Positions 35,081 to 46,531 of a stretch of DNA of 64,000 bases are shown here, in pieces. Positions within the stretch are counted from its first letter, which is position 1, and each line of letters starts with the position of its first letter. The notes under the pieces are model-generated. The model was not told where the DNA came from. It saw nothing but the letters and a program-made list of their open reading frames with translations, and did not search any database. Origin of the DNA: Hirsutella rhossiliensis (taxonomy: Eukaryota > Ascomycota > Sordariomycetes > Hypocreales > Ophiocordycipitaceae); contig NW_025408670.1 in NCBI RefSeq assembly GCF_020360975.1, forward strand, positions 5,022,001 to 5,086,000, written 5' to 3'. The translations under genes and the position numbers were made by a program.

Positions 35081-36170
35081 CTATTGGCCTATGTAGCGTT
35101 CAAATCCATCCATCATTCCTGCATACAACTGCTCTATAGAATCAGGTTCATCATCGGTGCCTATGAAGATCTTCCCGTTCCCGATAGGAAACAGCAACTG
35201 ATGAAGGGTAATTGCCAAAGGCAGGTGTGGTTTGAAAGGCTCCGTGAACGCCTCCTCCGCCAGTTTCGAGAGCTCCATCGGCTGCACGTCCTTCCTCTTG
35301 CTATAAAAGGACGCCCAAAAGTCTGAAGACAGCTTCAAGGTCATGACGGTAGGTGTGATCATCGCCGCCGAGTATACCAACAACCATGAGCTCCGATGTG
35401 AGGAGAAAGTATCGAGTGGTCGCCCGAGCGAGGATGTGACGATGCACTCAAACTTGAGGCTGTCCAACTTTGGTTTTTTTCTTCTCATGCTTGACGAGGC
35501 CGCCGGAGGCCTGCGTCGGTTGTGGCAACGGTTGAGGTTTATCGGAGTCCTCAGCCTCCAGACGAGGAAGCGAGAACTGGTATGGCTAGCCGAACTGCAG
35601 TCCTTGTCGAAGACGTGCCACATCGCCCAAGTCCTGAGAACGCCTCGAACATTGTTTTGGTTGGCAAATTGTAGGAGCCTCCGTTCGGCAGAGACCTCGC
35701 CATGGCCCCAGGCATATTTGAAGGCCAGCTCTTGATCTGACGAGTCCGAAATACGTGCCTCGAAGCAGATTTGTACCAGGTCCCACAAGGTAGTCCCGCT
35801 TCACAAATGCATCGTCGTCGACAAACAGTCTTTTGACCGAAGAGTGGTGTTGTTCCTTGAGCTCAACGAAGACTCCTTGATCATTGTGTTATAAGAACGG
35901 ATTCAAGCCCAGACCATCAGCATCCATGGACATGTACCCAGAAACGATGTCCCTGAAACGATGGGGTTCCTGCACAATATCGAATGGCTTGCCGCTGTAA
36001 GCTCTGGCCAGCCCTGTCAAACGTCCAAGTCTCCATGGCAGAATTGTAAATGTGGAATGGGTGCCGGAATCGACGATCGGGACGAGCCGCAAAGACGCTG
36101 ACGGCGCGATGACAGAATCTCAAGACAGCTTCATCACCCGGCGAAAAGTCGATGCCCGTCAGGAGCAGAC
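35081..36170 (-). pseudogene. FunK1-type fungal protein kinase relic, frameshifted and lacking its catalytic loop
   Basis: Minus-strand fragments in different frames line up in the order of a FunK1 kinase: AVSVFAARPDRRFRHPFHIY, then ETWTFDRAG; after a frameshift PFDIVQEPHRFRDIV and YMSMDADGLGLNPF; VKRDYLVGPGTNLLRGTYFG; then in another frame ELAFKYAWGHGEVSAERRLL; SSLGRPLDTFSS; the motif HTYRHDLEAVF in a further frame; and the C-terminus LLFPIGNGKIFIGTDDEP followed by YAGMMDGFERYI. The stretch between LGRPLDTF and HTYRHDLE, where FunK1 proteins carry the HRD-like catalytic loop and metal-binding Asp, is missing. With frameshifts, an internal stop and this deletion it cannot encode an active kinase. 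The N-terminal part may extend to about 36,800 but is not recognisable. Confidence 0.72.
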
Positions 36171-37380
36171 CGAGCGCGAGAACAGCCGCACCAGGCCTGG
36201 CAAAGCCCCTCGAGTTTCGAGGCAGAGGGCATGACGAGACATAGAGTTATACCCGAAATGTTTCCAGGCTCGCCTTTGATGCTGTGAGGAAGGAACCTGT
36301 TGCGTGCGGTGCCGAGTTGTTGATGTTGGAGGTGGTCCAGCCACTTCAATGGCTCCGACGGAGACTGGGGAAGAACTGGCCGAGGGTTTCGCGCCTCTGA
36401 AGTGGAGATTGTTTCTCGGGATGACTTGGGGATATAGCCAACAGGCTGAAATGCCGTGTTTAGGTGGCCCCAGAGGTCCCAACTTGTTTGTAGATTTACT
36501 CAAGTGCTGACGAGTACAGGGCTCGGAAGAGATCCCATCGGCGAGGTCTGTCAAGATTCCATCGATAAGTCGAAATGGGACAGGATAGACTTGGAGCCAG
36601 AAGCACTACCTCGGCTGCAGCACAGCTGGCGTGTCTTTTGAGAATGGCACGGAGATGGTTGTGAGGAACAGACCGGGAAAGGGAGGGGCCCTCATGTCTG
36701 TAACCCTCGAAGGCACGGGGGCGGAGGCGCATCTTTGGTAGACCACCGCCTCGAAGACGATAGCGGATAGTGGACATCATCATAGTGGATCGAAGGCGCA
36801 ACTTGCGGCGCACGGAATCGACCGCATTTTTAGGAGAGTCTTGAAATTGTGCTTCTAGACAGAAATAGGAAAAATCAAGTTCGTTTTTTAAAAAAAAAAT
36901 GTTGCTATAGTAGGCAGAAGGCTCTATAGAGAGCCTATAAGTCAGTCACCGTAGTGTGCAAAATGGGGCTTGGTCATGTAAGAAGACGGTGGCTTACGTT
37001 ATACCCGGTAAAGTGTAATCGCGTATGCTAGACTAAATCAACTCACTTTGTTGCATGTCATGGGGCGCGCCTTGTCGCAGCGGGACAGGCTTGGCCACGT
37101 GCGTGCGTGTGTGGCCGCGACAACGAGGGTCAAGGACGGACATGCGAGTTGACCGGAGCTTGCTCCCTCTCTCTCTTGCCCGGGAGTCGATGGCGACGAC
37201 ATGATTCCAAGGCTCCCCATCGTCGCCCGATCCCAAAGGCTCTTGGTGTGCAGCAGCGCGGCATACTGTCCCGCCTTCTGCAGCATATCCATACGTCAGA
37301 GGTCAGAGGCATACAGGTAACAGCAGCGTGTCCCGGCGTTTGGTACGCATGTCTCGCCCGAGGCGTGTCTTGTGCAGCTA
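36171..37380. other. Non-genic DNA with AT-rich patch and inverted repeat
   Basis: This lies upstream of the FunK1 relic. An AT-rich stretch covers about 36,840-37,020, including an A10 run near 36,890-36,900. An inverted repeat with 7-nt arms AGGCTCT/AGAGCCT occupies 36,919-36,936. No gene is supported. Confidence 0.45.
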
Positions 37381-37433
37381 CATACATGACATACATGACA
37401 TACATGACATACATGACATACATGACATACAAG
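37381..37433. repeat. 9-bp tandem repeat (CATACATGA)5
   Basis: Five perfect copies of CATACATGA and a sixth truncated copy end in CATACAAG. A unit length divisible by three keeps a chance frame open, but no gene is supported here. Confidence 0.9.
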
Positions 37434-40400
37434 TCAGGGCAGACGAGGCTTCACGACACCCTCTCCTCCATCGTCCACGCGCACTTGCATTGCCTTCAGC
37501 AGGTCAAGGGTTCCCGGGCCGTTGGTGGAGGCGGCAAGCGAGAACGAGTACCACCCATCCCTCTGGACTGGATGAGACTCTGTGCCGACGAGGCAACCCG
37601 CCAAGGCAGGCCTGGTGCATACAGCATGGCCATTCCGCTGGCGTCAGCGTTGCAGTCGTACCGAAAATGCGCATCAGGGAGCTGCACCAACGAGATTCAC
37701 CCACATGCATATGTGTGTGTGCACACCTCCATCTTGTCTGTCCGTGTCATACATGCACACACCGAGGACCGCTAACATGATAGAGAAGCGCCTCCCCTCC
37801 CCGTCACCACAACATACAACATGCTGTTAGGCTGCAGGGGTAGCTCTTGGTGGCGTCGACGGTGGACGTGGGCGCGGATGCGGGCTTCACTTTGATGGAC
37901 GGGACACTGCAGGCCTTTGCATGCTGAAATGAGGTGTTGGTACTCTTTGCATGTCTCTCTTCTCCGCAAATCTGTCATGACACGCCCAAGGTGGAGTGAA
38001 GCCCGAAGAAGCCCGCTCTCGGGGACCAAAGGTACTGCGTCTTCCCGAACTTCAACACTTGTTGTGGTTGGCTCGCACATGGATGCACAACCTCCAGTAA
38101 GTTGCATGCTTCCATCTGTATGTATGGTACCAAGGTCTCGGTTGTTGGTCCCCCTGAGCGCTCCCTCGAGAGTCGAAAGCCGGGGGGGAAGGGGGAACAT
38201 GACGTCCTGGCTCTCCGGAGCTGATGAGGTGGCTGTCGATGATTTTTTATTTTATTGAAGGAAAACAAAAACAACGAGTGAATCCTTAGACTACAGGCAT
38301 ACATACAGTATGTGTGTACTGTACGCACACACAAAGAGAGACGGGGGTGAGCAATGGAAGTCGGCCTCGGCCTGTAGAAAACGTCAGCCGATGGGAACGC
38401 CTCGTCAACTTCCACCACCACAACACGGCATCTCATCGCCTGTGGGATCCGGATGCCGGTGACGCCGGGGAAACAAGGGGACAGGGGCGGCCGCGGCTCC
38501 GAAGCCCGCCGGCAGCTATCCATTTCGCCGCAGCAAGACATGTACAGTACAGTACAGTATGCTAGGCGCGATGCTCTGTATCCCGTGTGCTGCATCCCGT
38601 GTGCTGGTCCTTTGCGCCCGGCCGCTCCTCGAGGGCGCAAAGTGCAGTCCAGAGCACATGGCCCGGGTCACGCCTATCCGTCCGTCCATCCATGCCGTCG
38701 TCCCGGAGGAGCGCGGCTCGGCAGGAGATGGCCTCGCCCCCAGTGGTGGTGTAGCATGCATGTCAAGGCACTCGCCTCGCCCGAAGCACCGAACGCCTGC
38801 TCGTGCTCCCGAGCCATCACTTACACTTGAACGCACTGCAGCGCCCTTTGCTCTGCAAACTGCCTTGGTATGGCACATGTAGTGCCATAGTTCTTATTGT
38901 TCCGACCGACATGGCAGTGCAAATGCTACCACCATGCATCGCACCATGGGACGAGCCATGTAAGCTCCGGGCCCAACGTTGCAACGTATCTGGCACCCGT
39001 GTCATTAGCATGCGCCTCGCCTTTTTGGCACCCGGAGTCGGAGCACCGACCAAGTCAGATGGTAAATATGTGCTCATTGTGCGGGAGCGCCGCTGCATCG
39101 TCCATACCCTCGCTTAGAACTCCGCAGGCACTGCCGTGTTCTCCCGCCCGCCCGCCTTGCATAGACTTGGTCTCTGATAGAACAGGGTGCCTAGGTGCAT
39201 TCTTTCAGCACCAACGGGGAATCATCTGCATAGGATGACGCACAGCATCCCTCCTGTCGTCTCGGTATGGTCGATTTCCCTAGGCACCAAGTATCCTTAG
39301 CCCTCTCGGCGCTCGCGAAGCCGTGGCTGGCTGTCAACGAGCCGAGTGCGGTGTTGATATGCCACCGTCATGAATGCCCGTTGTCTTCGACTTTAGGCTC
39401 CGAAGGTTACGCTGCAGCTTGGGCCCGATGCGCCTTGCGGTGGAATCGTGCAACCATGCTCGTCGAGGTGCAAATTAAGCCGCCCGTAGCGGCAGAGGTA
39501 GATGAGGCAATGGCCGGCTTCATCTTCATTTTCGAGTCAGCGTCGGGTTACACAATGACCCGTGCAGGTTACATGCTTGGGGCAGGCAACCAAAACGTCG
39601 GTGAGAAACAGCTCCGCTCTTCTCATGTGTGCAAGGCACAGAGTTCTGGCAGGAGGAGCGGTCGGTCTACCGGGTCAAGGGGTGTCGTCGTAGAAAGGTG
39701 GTATGCCTTGATGTAGTATGCGCATCGAGTGTTTGGTATCCGCGTCCACATCGGGCTGCCCGCCATGTTCAATCGAAAGCTGAACGGGTTCGCCGAGCCC
39801 AGTCCGTGCTTTCGTGGATACCAGAGTCATTATCTGGCGAGGTCGCTCTCTTCCCGTCACCGGCCAGACCGTGTTTACTACCCAAGACGACAGGTTTGGA
39901 AGGCGACGCATCTTACGGTGTCTCGGATTGGACGATCTTGTCGGTATGCGCCTGCGAAGACGACTGGTCGGACGTGAAGAAAGGCGTTTTCGTGGCCAAT
40001 GGGTTAACCAGCTGGTGGAAGGTCATGTCCGTCCAGCCAAGAGGGGAGACGCGGAGCCGCTGCTGCTGCTGCGACTGACGATCAACTTTACAGTAAGAAG
40101 CAGTCTTGGCCGCGGTTTAGCAAACATGAACCAATGGTCAGTCTCCAGTAGTCCGGATATAAGTTATAGGTTAATGCTGAACGAGAGAATCTTCGGTAGA
40201 GAGTCCTTGAGGTTGCCACAGCTCACGGGGTAGTAGCAAGAGAGAGGGAGGTACTTGGTACACTTGGTACTAGGTACCTAGGTATAGACATGAACAGCGG
40301 CCGGCTAAAGTTCGGTGATATCTACCGTTGCTGGCCGTCACGTGAAAGAGCTCGAGACCCCCTGCGTCATCATTACCCGTCGCTATCTTATCGTGAGTTT

Positions 40401-40547
40401 ACTCAACGTGGCAACAAAGGTAACCAGCCCAAGTGCCGACGTCTCTCAACTTGTCCAGCATCCGGCATCAATCGACGCGTTCACAGCTTCAATTACGGGG
40501 ATGTAGGGGGAACCTGACCCTTCCGTTCTGTCCGAAAGCTGGCCCCC
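37434..40547. other. Gene-poor region upstream of HRD1
   Basis: About 3.1 kb has only short or badly composed frames. GTACAGTAC overlaps occur at 38542-38550 and 38547-38555, and a TTGGTACTAGGTACCTAGGT stretch lies at 40265-40284. A minus-strand frame at 39675-39911 has ordinary protein composition but no recognisable family. The last few hundred bases should include the HRD1 promoter. Confidence 0.5.
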
Positions 40548-43247
40548 ATGTCCAAGATGCGTCTCGGCTGGTATGCTGGGGTAGGTTTGCGCGAGGCTTC
40601 GCGCTCTTCGCAGCCCTCCACAAAGCTCACGCTGACGCCTGGCCTAGGTCTCGACGGCCCTTGCGGGTGCCGTCATCATGTCCGCCTTCCATCAGCGTGC
40701 AAACTTCTACTCGGCCATGGTCTATCTCGCCCAGAGCAACTTTTGTTTGCTGGTATGCTCCTCCCCTTTATGCCTCCTAGCTAGGGAACGCCGGTCGCCT
40801 GCACCGAAACTGACGGCTCACCTGCTTCCAGGCGCTGGTCAACTTCTCCCTGCTGCTTTATAGCAGCTTTGTCTACGGCTTGACGCGACTATGCTACGGC
40901 ACTCTGCGAGCCGTCGAGGTCGAGCAACTCACAGAACGAGCTTGGTTCGCCATCACAGAAACATGCCTGGCCATGACCATATTCAGAGAGGAGATAGGAG
41001 CCTGGTTTCTAGTCATGTTCACGGCACTTGTTACGGGAAAGGTCTGGGGTTGGATAGGCGACGGCCGGGTCGAGTTCCTTGAACAACAGCCGCCTCCGAA
41101 CCCGAGACTCTTCCACCTCCGCCTCAGCATCTCTCTCGCCATGAGCTTTCTCTACGACGTCTGGATACTGCGCTATGCGGTTCATAATGTGATTCAGCAG
41201 GCTCGTCCAAACATGATGGTCATGTTTCTCTTCGAATTCGCAGTGCTGGCAACCTGTTCCTGGCGGACTGGGGCTAGATACATCCTCGTCCTCGCCGAAC
41301 AGAACATTGTCAAGGTTCAAACAAGGAAGCGCCTGCTAGAGAGGAGACAAGAGGTCAGGGAGCAGCGGGAGTCCATCATTCGTCAGCGACAGCAGGCTGC
41401 CGCGGCCGGAGAGGAAACGCCCGCCAATGACGAACCGCTACCGAGCGAGGATGACGTCGACGAGATGGACATTGAAGTGCCTGGTTGGGCCACCAAGGGC
41501 GAATGGGTATTGTGGCTGGATTTATTGAGTGGTAAGCCGACGTTTGGCAACCAATGCGCCTGGGTCCCGTTACTAACGGGCAGAAGACATGATCAAGCTC
41601 GGCATCTACGTTGCCTTCTTCTTCATGCTCCTCATGTTCTATGGGCTTCCCATACACATCATGAGGGACCTGTTCATGACGTCACGAGACTTTGTCAAGA
41701 GACTGCATGCCTTGTTGCGTTACCGTCGAGCTATTCAGGAAATGAATCGATACCCCGACGCAACCGCCGAAGACCTCGCTCAGGAGAACACATGCATCAT
41801 CTGCCGCGAGGAAATGAGGCCTTGGGACCCTGTAGGCAACCCTAGCGCCATCGATCGAGTGCGCCCCAAGAAGCTTCCATGCAGCCACATTCTGCATCTG
41901 GGCTGCCTCAAGAGCTGGCTCGAGCGTCAGCAAGTGTGTCCTACTTGCAGGAGTCCGGTCACGGCAGACCGCGCCCGTGGGCCCCAGAACGGGGCTGCCC
42001 GGATCGGTATTCAGATTGGTGGTGTGCCGCGGCCTCAAGGTCAACAAGCTCCCGCGGGCAACGACGAGGCGGCGGTTGGTCAACGGCGACAGGATGAGCA
42101 GCAACGGGCTCCCAGAGAGGGGGGCCCGCGCATATTCAACCTCGGACCCATTCGTCTGGGGTTTGGTGGCAACAATCAGCAGGTTCGAGAGCTCGCGCGA
42201 CAGTTCGGCGTGCCGCAGATCGCCGGTCATCCGCCTCCGGCGGCTGCTCCGGCTCCAACGCCCACGCAGAGCCAACCTACCATTGGCGACAATATCCAAA
42301 GCATTGGCAATCTTATCCAGCAGTCAGAACAGATGGTGCAAAGAGAGATGCAGCGTCTGCACATGGCCCAGCAAGAGCTCCAGATTGCGCAACTGCTCAT
42401 GGTCGAGCTGCAACGGCTGCAACAGCGTCGGCAGCAATTTCAAGACCAGCCTCCAAGCGGACCACCCCATCCTCCCGGTCTGCTTCCAAACGTCCCCGTG
42501 AATCTACCTTTCCCGCATGTTCAGGTGCCTGCTCAAGGGCACCAACCACAGTTTCCGGGCCTGCCGATTTTCCCCGGCGCTCCACCGCGATCGGGGAGTC
42601 CGCTCATGGCCCGCCTCGGGGCGACAGGAAACACGCCCGCCATTCCCGCGGGTAGTGCCGAACTTCCTGAGGGTGTGGCCTTGCCCCCTGGATGGTCGCT
42701 GATGCCTCTGCAAAGATTGGACGGCTCTCCGAACCTCGGCCAACCTCCTACTCAGCCCGCTTCGCCGCTCAATGCGGATTCTTCAACTACGAACCGCACG
42801 ACAAATGAATCCACGACGCCTGTCTCTATGGGGACAGGGGTTGGCGAAGGCCAAACCGGAGAATCTGCTGTTTCGGCAATCCCTGCCGAGGATCCATCCG
42901 CAAGCCGTCCTCTGGAAGCAGCCCAGAGCACCAGAGCTGCGGAGCCGGCGGCCATGGCAGCGCCGAGCCCTGTGATGCCTAGCTGGGGCGGCTCGGCTCA
43001 GTTATTCAACAGTGCACCACGGGTTGGTCCGAACGAGATGGACAGCTCGCAGACGGAGACGGGCGGGCTGCAAAACGAGACCCCCGAAGATGGATCCGCA
43101 CCACGTGCAGGGCCAAGCTTTGCGGCAGATGGCGGTGGACGGGAGGGCAGCGCAGGTGAAGTCGACGAGGGAGAGCAGGCAGATGGATCCTCTCCCAAGG
43201 GCAAGGGGAGGGCGGTCACGATTGAAGAGGCCCGTGATGAAGAATGA
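40548..43247 (+). CDS. HRD1: ERAD E3 ubiquitin ligase Hrd1 (synoviolin), ER membrane RING protein
   Basis: This is the channel-forming E3 of ER-associated degradation. Exons 40548-40580, 40648-40752, 40832-41531 and 41584-43247 give 833 aa. A second ATG at 40557 (MRLGWYAG) is an equally good start. The N-terminal multi-span domain (to about 310) is recognisable from [31 protein letters not shown] and [20 protein letters not shown] Glu-rich loop follows [14 protein letters not shown]. The RING-H2 spans about 350-401: CIIC, then [20 protein letters not shown] and PTC. The long C-terminal half is Pro/Gln/Ser-rich and probably disordered. Intron ends are GT..AG and all phases agree. Confidence 0.95.
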
Positions 43248-43969
43248 ATAAGAATCTTTAATTGCTGGGAAGAAGCGAGTGCGTTTTGGCCTGCAGATGG
43301 GATAGGATAAGCGCAACACAAGCCCCTTCCCGTCGTGCACGGCGACGGCGTTTGAGCGGACACGACGGGCTTTGTATCATTAGAGAACTCGATGCGCAAT
43401 GAACCTAGTTGCGCCGTTCCTACATCTCGACAACAAAGCCTATGTTGCACATGGCAACTTTGACCCAACGACAGAGGCGTAGGAGAGCGAGGGGTTTGGC
43501 AGGTCCGACATGTCACAACGCCTGGCATAAGACCGGCGTAGGAAAGGGGAGGAGCAAGCAGAGGATCAGGTGGAGCGTCCCCTCCCCCCTTTCTGTGAGC
43601 GTTCGCTGACCGTCGGGTCCGGTGGGAGGGAGATTTCCCGTGCGGCAGAAACGGGTAGTGAGTTATATGCTTTATGACTATTTGCGCGAGTCCCGGCCAT
43701 GAGGCCGACGACGATGCGCGTCGGCCTGGCAAGAACGGACTCGGATGCCATGCATAGTAAGCCAATAAGTAAGGATGGAAGAAGAGAATACAGCCCAGTC
43801 GACTCCGTGGTACATCTCACCGTCCGCTGGCATGTCTCAATGGCAAATGTACAAGATTAATAGAAGGGGGGGGGGGCATATATGGGGGCTACGGCGAGCC
43901 AAAATATTTTCAACCACGGTGTCGTCGACCCTCGAACAGGCGCACAAGTTCCATCTCTCCCTCTCTTTC
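43248..43969. other. Convergent intergenic region HRD1 / glycogenin
   Basis: This holds two 3' UTRs. A G10 run lies at 43867-43876. Nothing else is recognised. Confidence 0.5.
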
Positions 43970-46531
43970 CTACGAGGCGCTTCTTTGCCTCTGCGCGCCG
44001 CCAGGGGCATCCGCGGCGGCCATCGTCTCCATGCCCGCAGCCGACACCTCCCTCTTGACGGGCTGCGGGCTCAAGACGCTCGGCGGAAGCGACTGCGCAA
44101 CAAACGTGGCGGGCTTGACGCTGTCCGACCCAAAGGGCAGCGGTCTCGAGGGTATCTCACGACTCGCCGTGCCTTGAGGACCCTCGGCCTCGCCGCCCAG
44201 CTTGCGCAGTATGGCCTCGGACTGCTGCTTTGCCAGCTTCTGGAGCTGCTCCGCCGGGTCCTTGTGGTGGTTACCCACGTCAGCCGAGTTGCAAGGACAG
44301 TCTGCAGGCCCCCACCGTCTTCCATGCACACATACCCATTCGGTCTGCGCGGGCACGCCCTCGGCCGCCGGGAGTGGCTGGTTTCCAGAGCCATCCCGGC
44401 CCGGCTCCGCGGCGTCCTCGCCAAAGTAGGAGGGACGCCGGACCGGCGCCGGGGTGACGGGCAGACTTGGCCGTTCCGCCTCGCTAGGGAAGTCGGTCAG
44501 CCTCATCATGATTCGCGGCTTCGCGCTGTCACCGGCAGCGAAGCCGGACTCCGAGGGCCTCGGACTCCCACCAGCCGCCCCCTGACTTTTCACGCGACGG
44601 TGCTTTTGGAGACCCTCGACGTAGCGGCCGATTTCTGGCACGTCATCCCAGGCGTTGAGCCGCGGAAACGAGCTCCAAGGGTTTAAGGGGGCGATCTTGA
44701 TGATGGGCGTCTGGGGTTCGCTTTTGGATCCCTCCAGGACTGGCTCTATAATGCATGGCTCAGCAAGAGCACGAGGACTCTTTGCGTCTCCTAGCTCACC
44801 AGACGGCATAGCTCTTGACGCCTGCCCGGCTGGCGGCACCTCTGGCTCCTTGCGCGTGGAGACCCTTGGCGGTTTGGGCTGCTTCTTCTCCCACGGAAAT
44901 ATCGGCGGGGGCGTGTCGGCGGGCGGCGGGGGCGGCGGGCCAGGAACTTCATACCACATATTCTTTGGGGGGCTGGGATACCGGACGGGGGGGACGAATG
45001 GTTTGATATCTCGCGACATCTCGTAGTGGGTGGAAGGGAAATTAATTGCCTCGGGCTTTGAATCCGGTGGAGGGGGTTGCCTGCGCACATGAAGAAGGAT
45101 ATCAGACTCGGTTGCTCGTTTCAAAGCGGCCAGCGCTGAATCTTACCTTTGGGCATCCCAAGTGGTCATGGGTAGCTCAGGTGGCTCGGCTCTGCCTTGG
45201 GGGGGCGACGCCTGCTGATGCTGTCGCTCAAAAGGCTGCTGCGCGGGTTGAGCCGCACCAGTTGGCCTCGACGAAACATTGGCGGGGCCACTGCTTTGTG
45301 AGACTAAAGATGTGCCTGGGGAAGAGGCATGAATGGAGGCTCCAGGGGAAGTCCATGGCTGATGGGCCTCGGATGAAGCTGCGGGGACTTGAACGCCTTG
45401 GCCGTGGCTCTCGCCGGAGCTCCCGTGAGCCGAGGTAAGCTGGGGCTTGGAGTCTTGCTTGCCAAAACTCTGAACGGGCTGGGATGAAGGAAACTGTGCG
45501 TGATCCGAAGACGGCTCCTCGAAAGTGAGGTTGGCATCCTCGTTCCCGGCCGCTGGCAGGCACACTGTGCTCGGGGGGCAGCGTGCCCGTGCTCTGTAGT
45601 GACGGTCGTGAACTGCCCACCACCGGCCCACCATCTCGTCGTAAGGGGAGCTGCCATGGTAGGCTTCGCGGCCGGCGAGCCAGGGCTTGTTGGCGCCGAT
45701 GAAGTGAACCATGCTGATGCTGGATTGGAAGTGGCGATAGGCGGGAACGTATTGATAGTGAGCAGATGGAGTGACGTTGTAGGTGAAGGACAAGCGATGG
45801 AAGCTCGGCCCAAAGTGCATGTTCAAGAGACCCTGGTCGGCACCATCCATGGAAATGCCCCTCTCGGCCATGGCCAGCATGGCGTAGAAGTCGCCCATGT
45901 TGGGCGTCAGTACCATGACGCCCGAGTTGAAGAGATCGGGCCAGCCCGTGTCGGGGGCGGCTGCGAAGGCATGTGGCAGGTTGAAGAGCTCATCGGGGGC
46001 TCGGTAGGCGACGACGTCGGCGTCGATGTAGACGATTTTCGAGAATTGGGTCTGCTTCCACAGATTAATCTTTGTAAAGGCCGAATGCAGATCCGGGCGG
46101 TTCATCAGATAGAGATTGGCGGGTTGGTCGTTGCGTATGCGCGGCACGGGACAGACGTAGTCGTAGACGGTCTGAGCTTGCAGAGTCAGCTGCCCGAAGG
46201 TCTCTCGACGGTAGCGTCTCTTGACATGGCCAAGGGCACTTGCCTTGAGCTGCGTGATTGCATCGGCAGATACGGAGTCGAGAGTGACGAGGACGGCAAG
46301 CTTGTTTGTGGCGCCGGCATCGCGCAACGAGTGGGCCAGGACGAGGGCGCCTGGGGGGGGAGAGTCAGTGTCGGTGTCGGCAAGGAGAAGAATTGGCGTA
46401 CCTGGAAGATAGGAGTCGCCCAGAAGAAGCTGTCCGGGCGAGAAACGAGTTAGCAAAGCCCCAGTCTCGAGATGCCGCGTCCATGCAGGCGGGCTTGAGC
46501 GTACCGTCGCGTAGATTTGTTCACCGGCCAT
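43970..46531 (-). CDS. Glycogenin, self-glucosylating primer of glycogen synthesis
   Basis: This GT8 glycosyltransferase builds the first glucose chain on its own tyrosine. Exons 46531-46505, 46429-46402, 46350-46244, 46171-45147 and 45080-43970 give 765 aa. The catalytic domain starts MAGEQIYATLLLGDSYLPGA and contains LNMHFG, the metal-binding DAD at about 104-106 (KIVYIDADVVAYRAPDELF) and FNSGVMVLTPN. The last intron joins TTWDAQR to QPPPPDSKPEAINFPSTHYE, a conserved filamentous-fungal block, followed by YPSPPKNMWYEVP and NAWDDVPEIGRYVEGLQKHR. The long Pro/Ser tail is normal for these fungi and may bind glycogen synthase. Intron 3 (46243-46172) is GC-AG, 72 nt and stop-free; see findings. 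An upstream in-frame ATG at 46627 is rejected because the family starts at 46531. Confidence 0.93.

Noticed and set aside
37107..37775. 222-codon frame with a TYM repeat
   Set aside because: The repeat is just the translated 9-bp tandem array; the flanks look noncoding.
39675..39911. Minus-strand fragment with ordinary protein composition (e.g. GEPVQLSIEHGGQPDVDADT)
   Set aside because: It may be a decayed gene piece, but I could not match it to a family or extend it in either direction, so I did not annotate it.
45500..46453. 317-codon plus-strand open frame
   Set aside because: It is antisense to glycogenin, whose identity and introns are clear.
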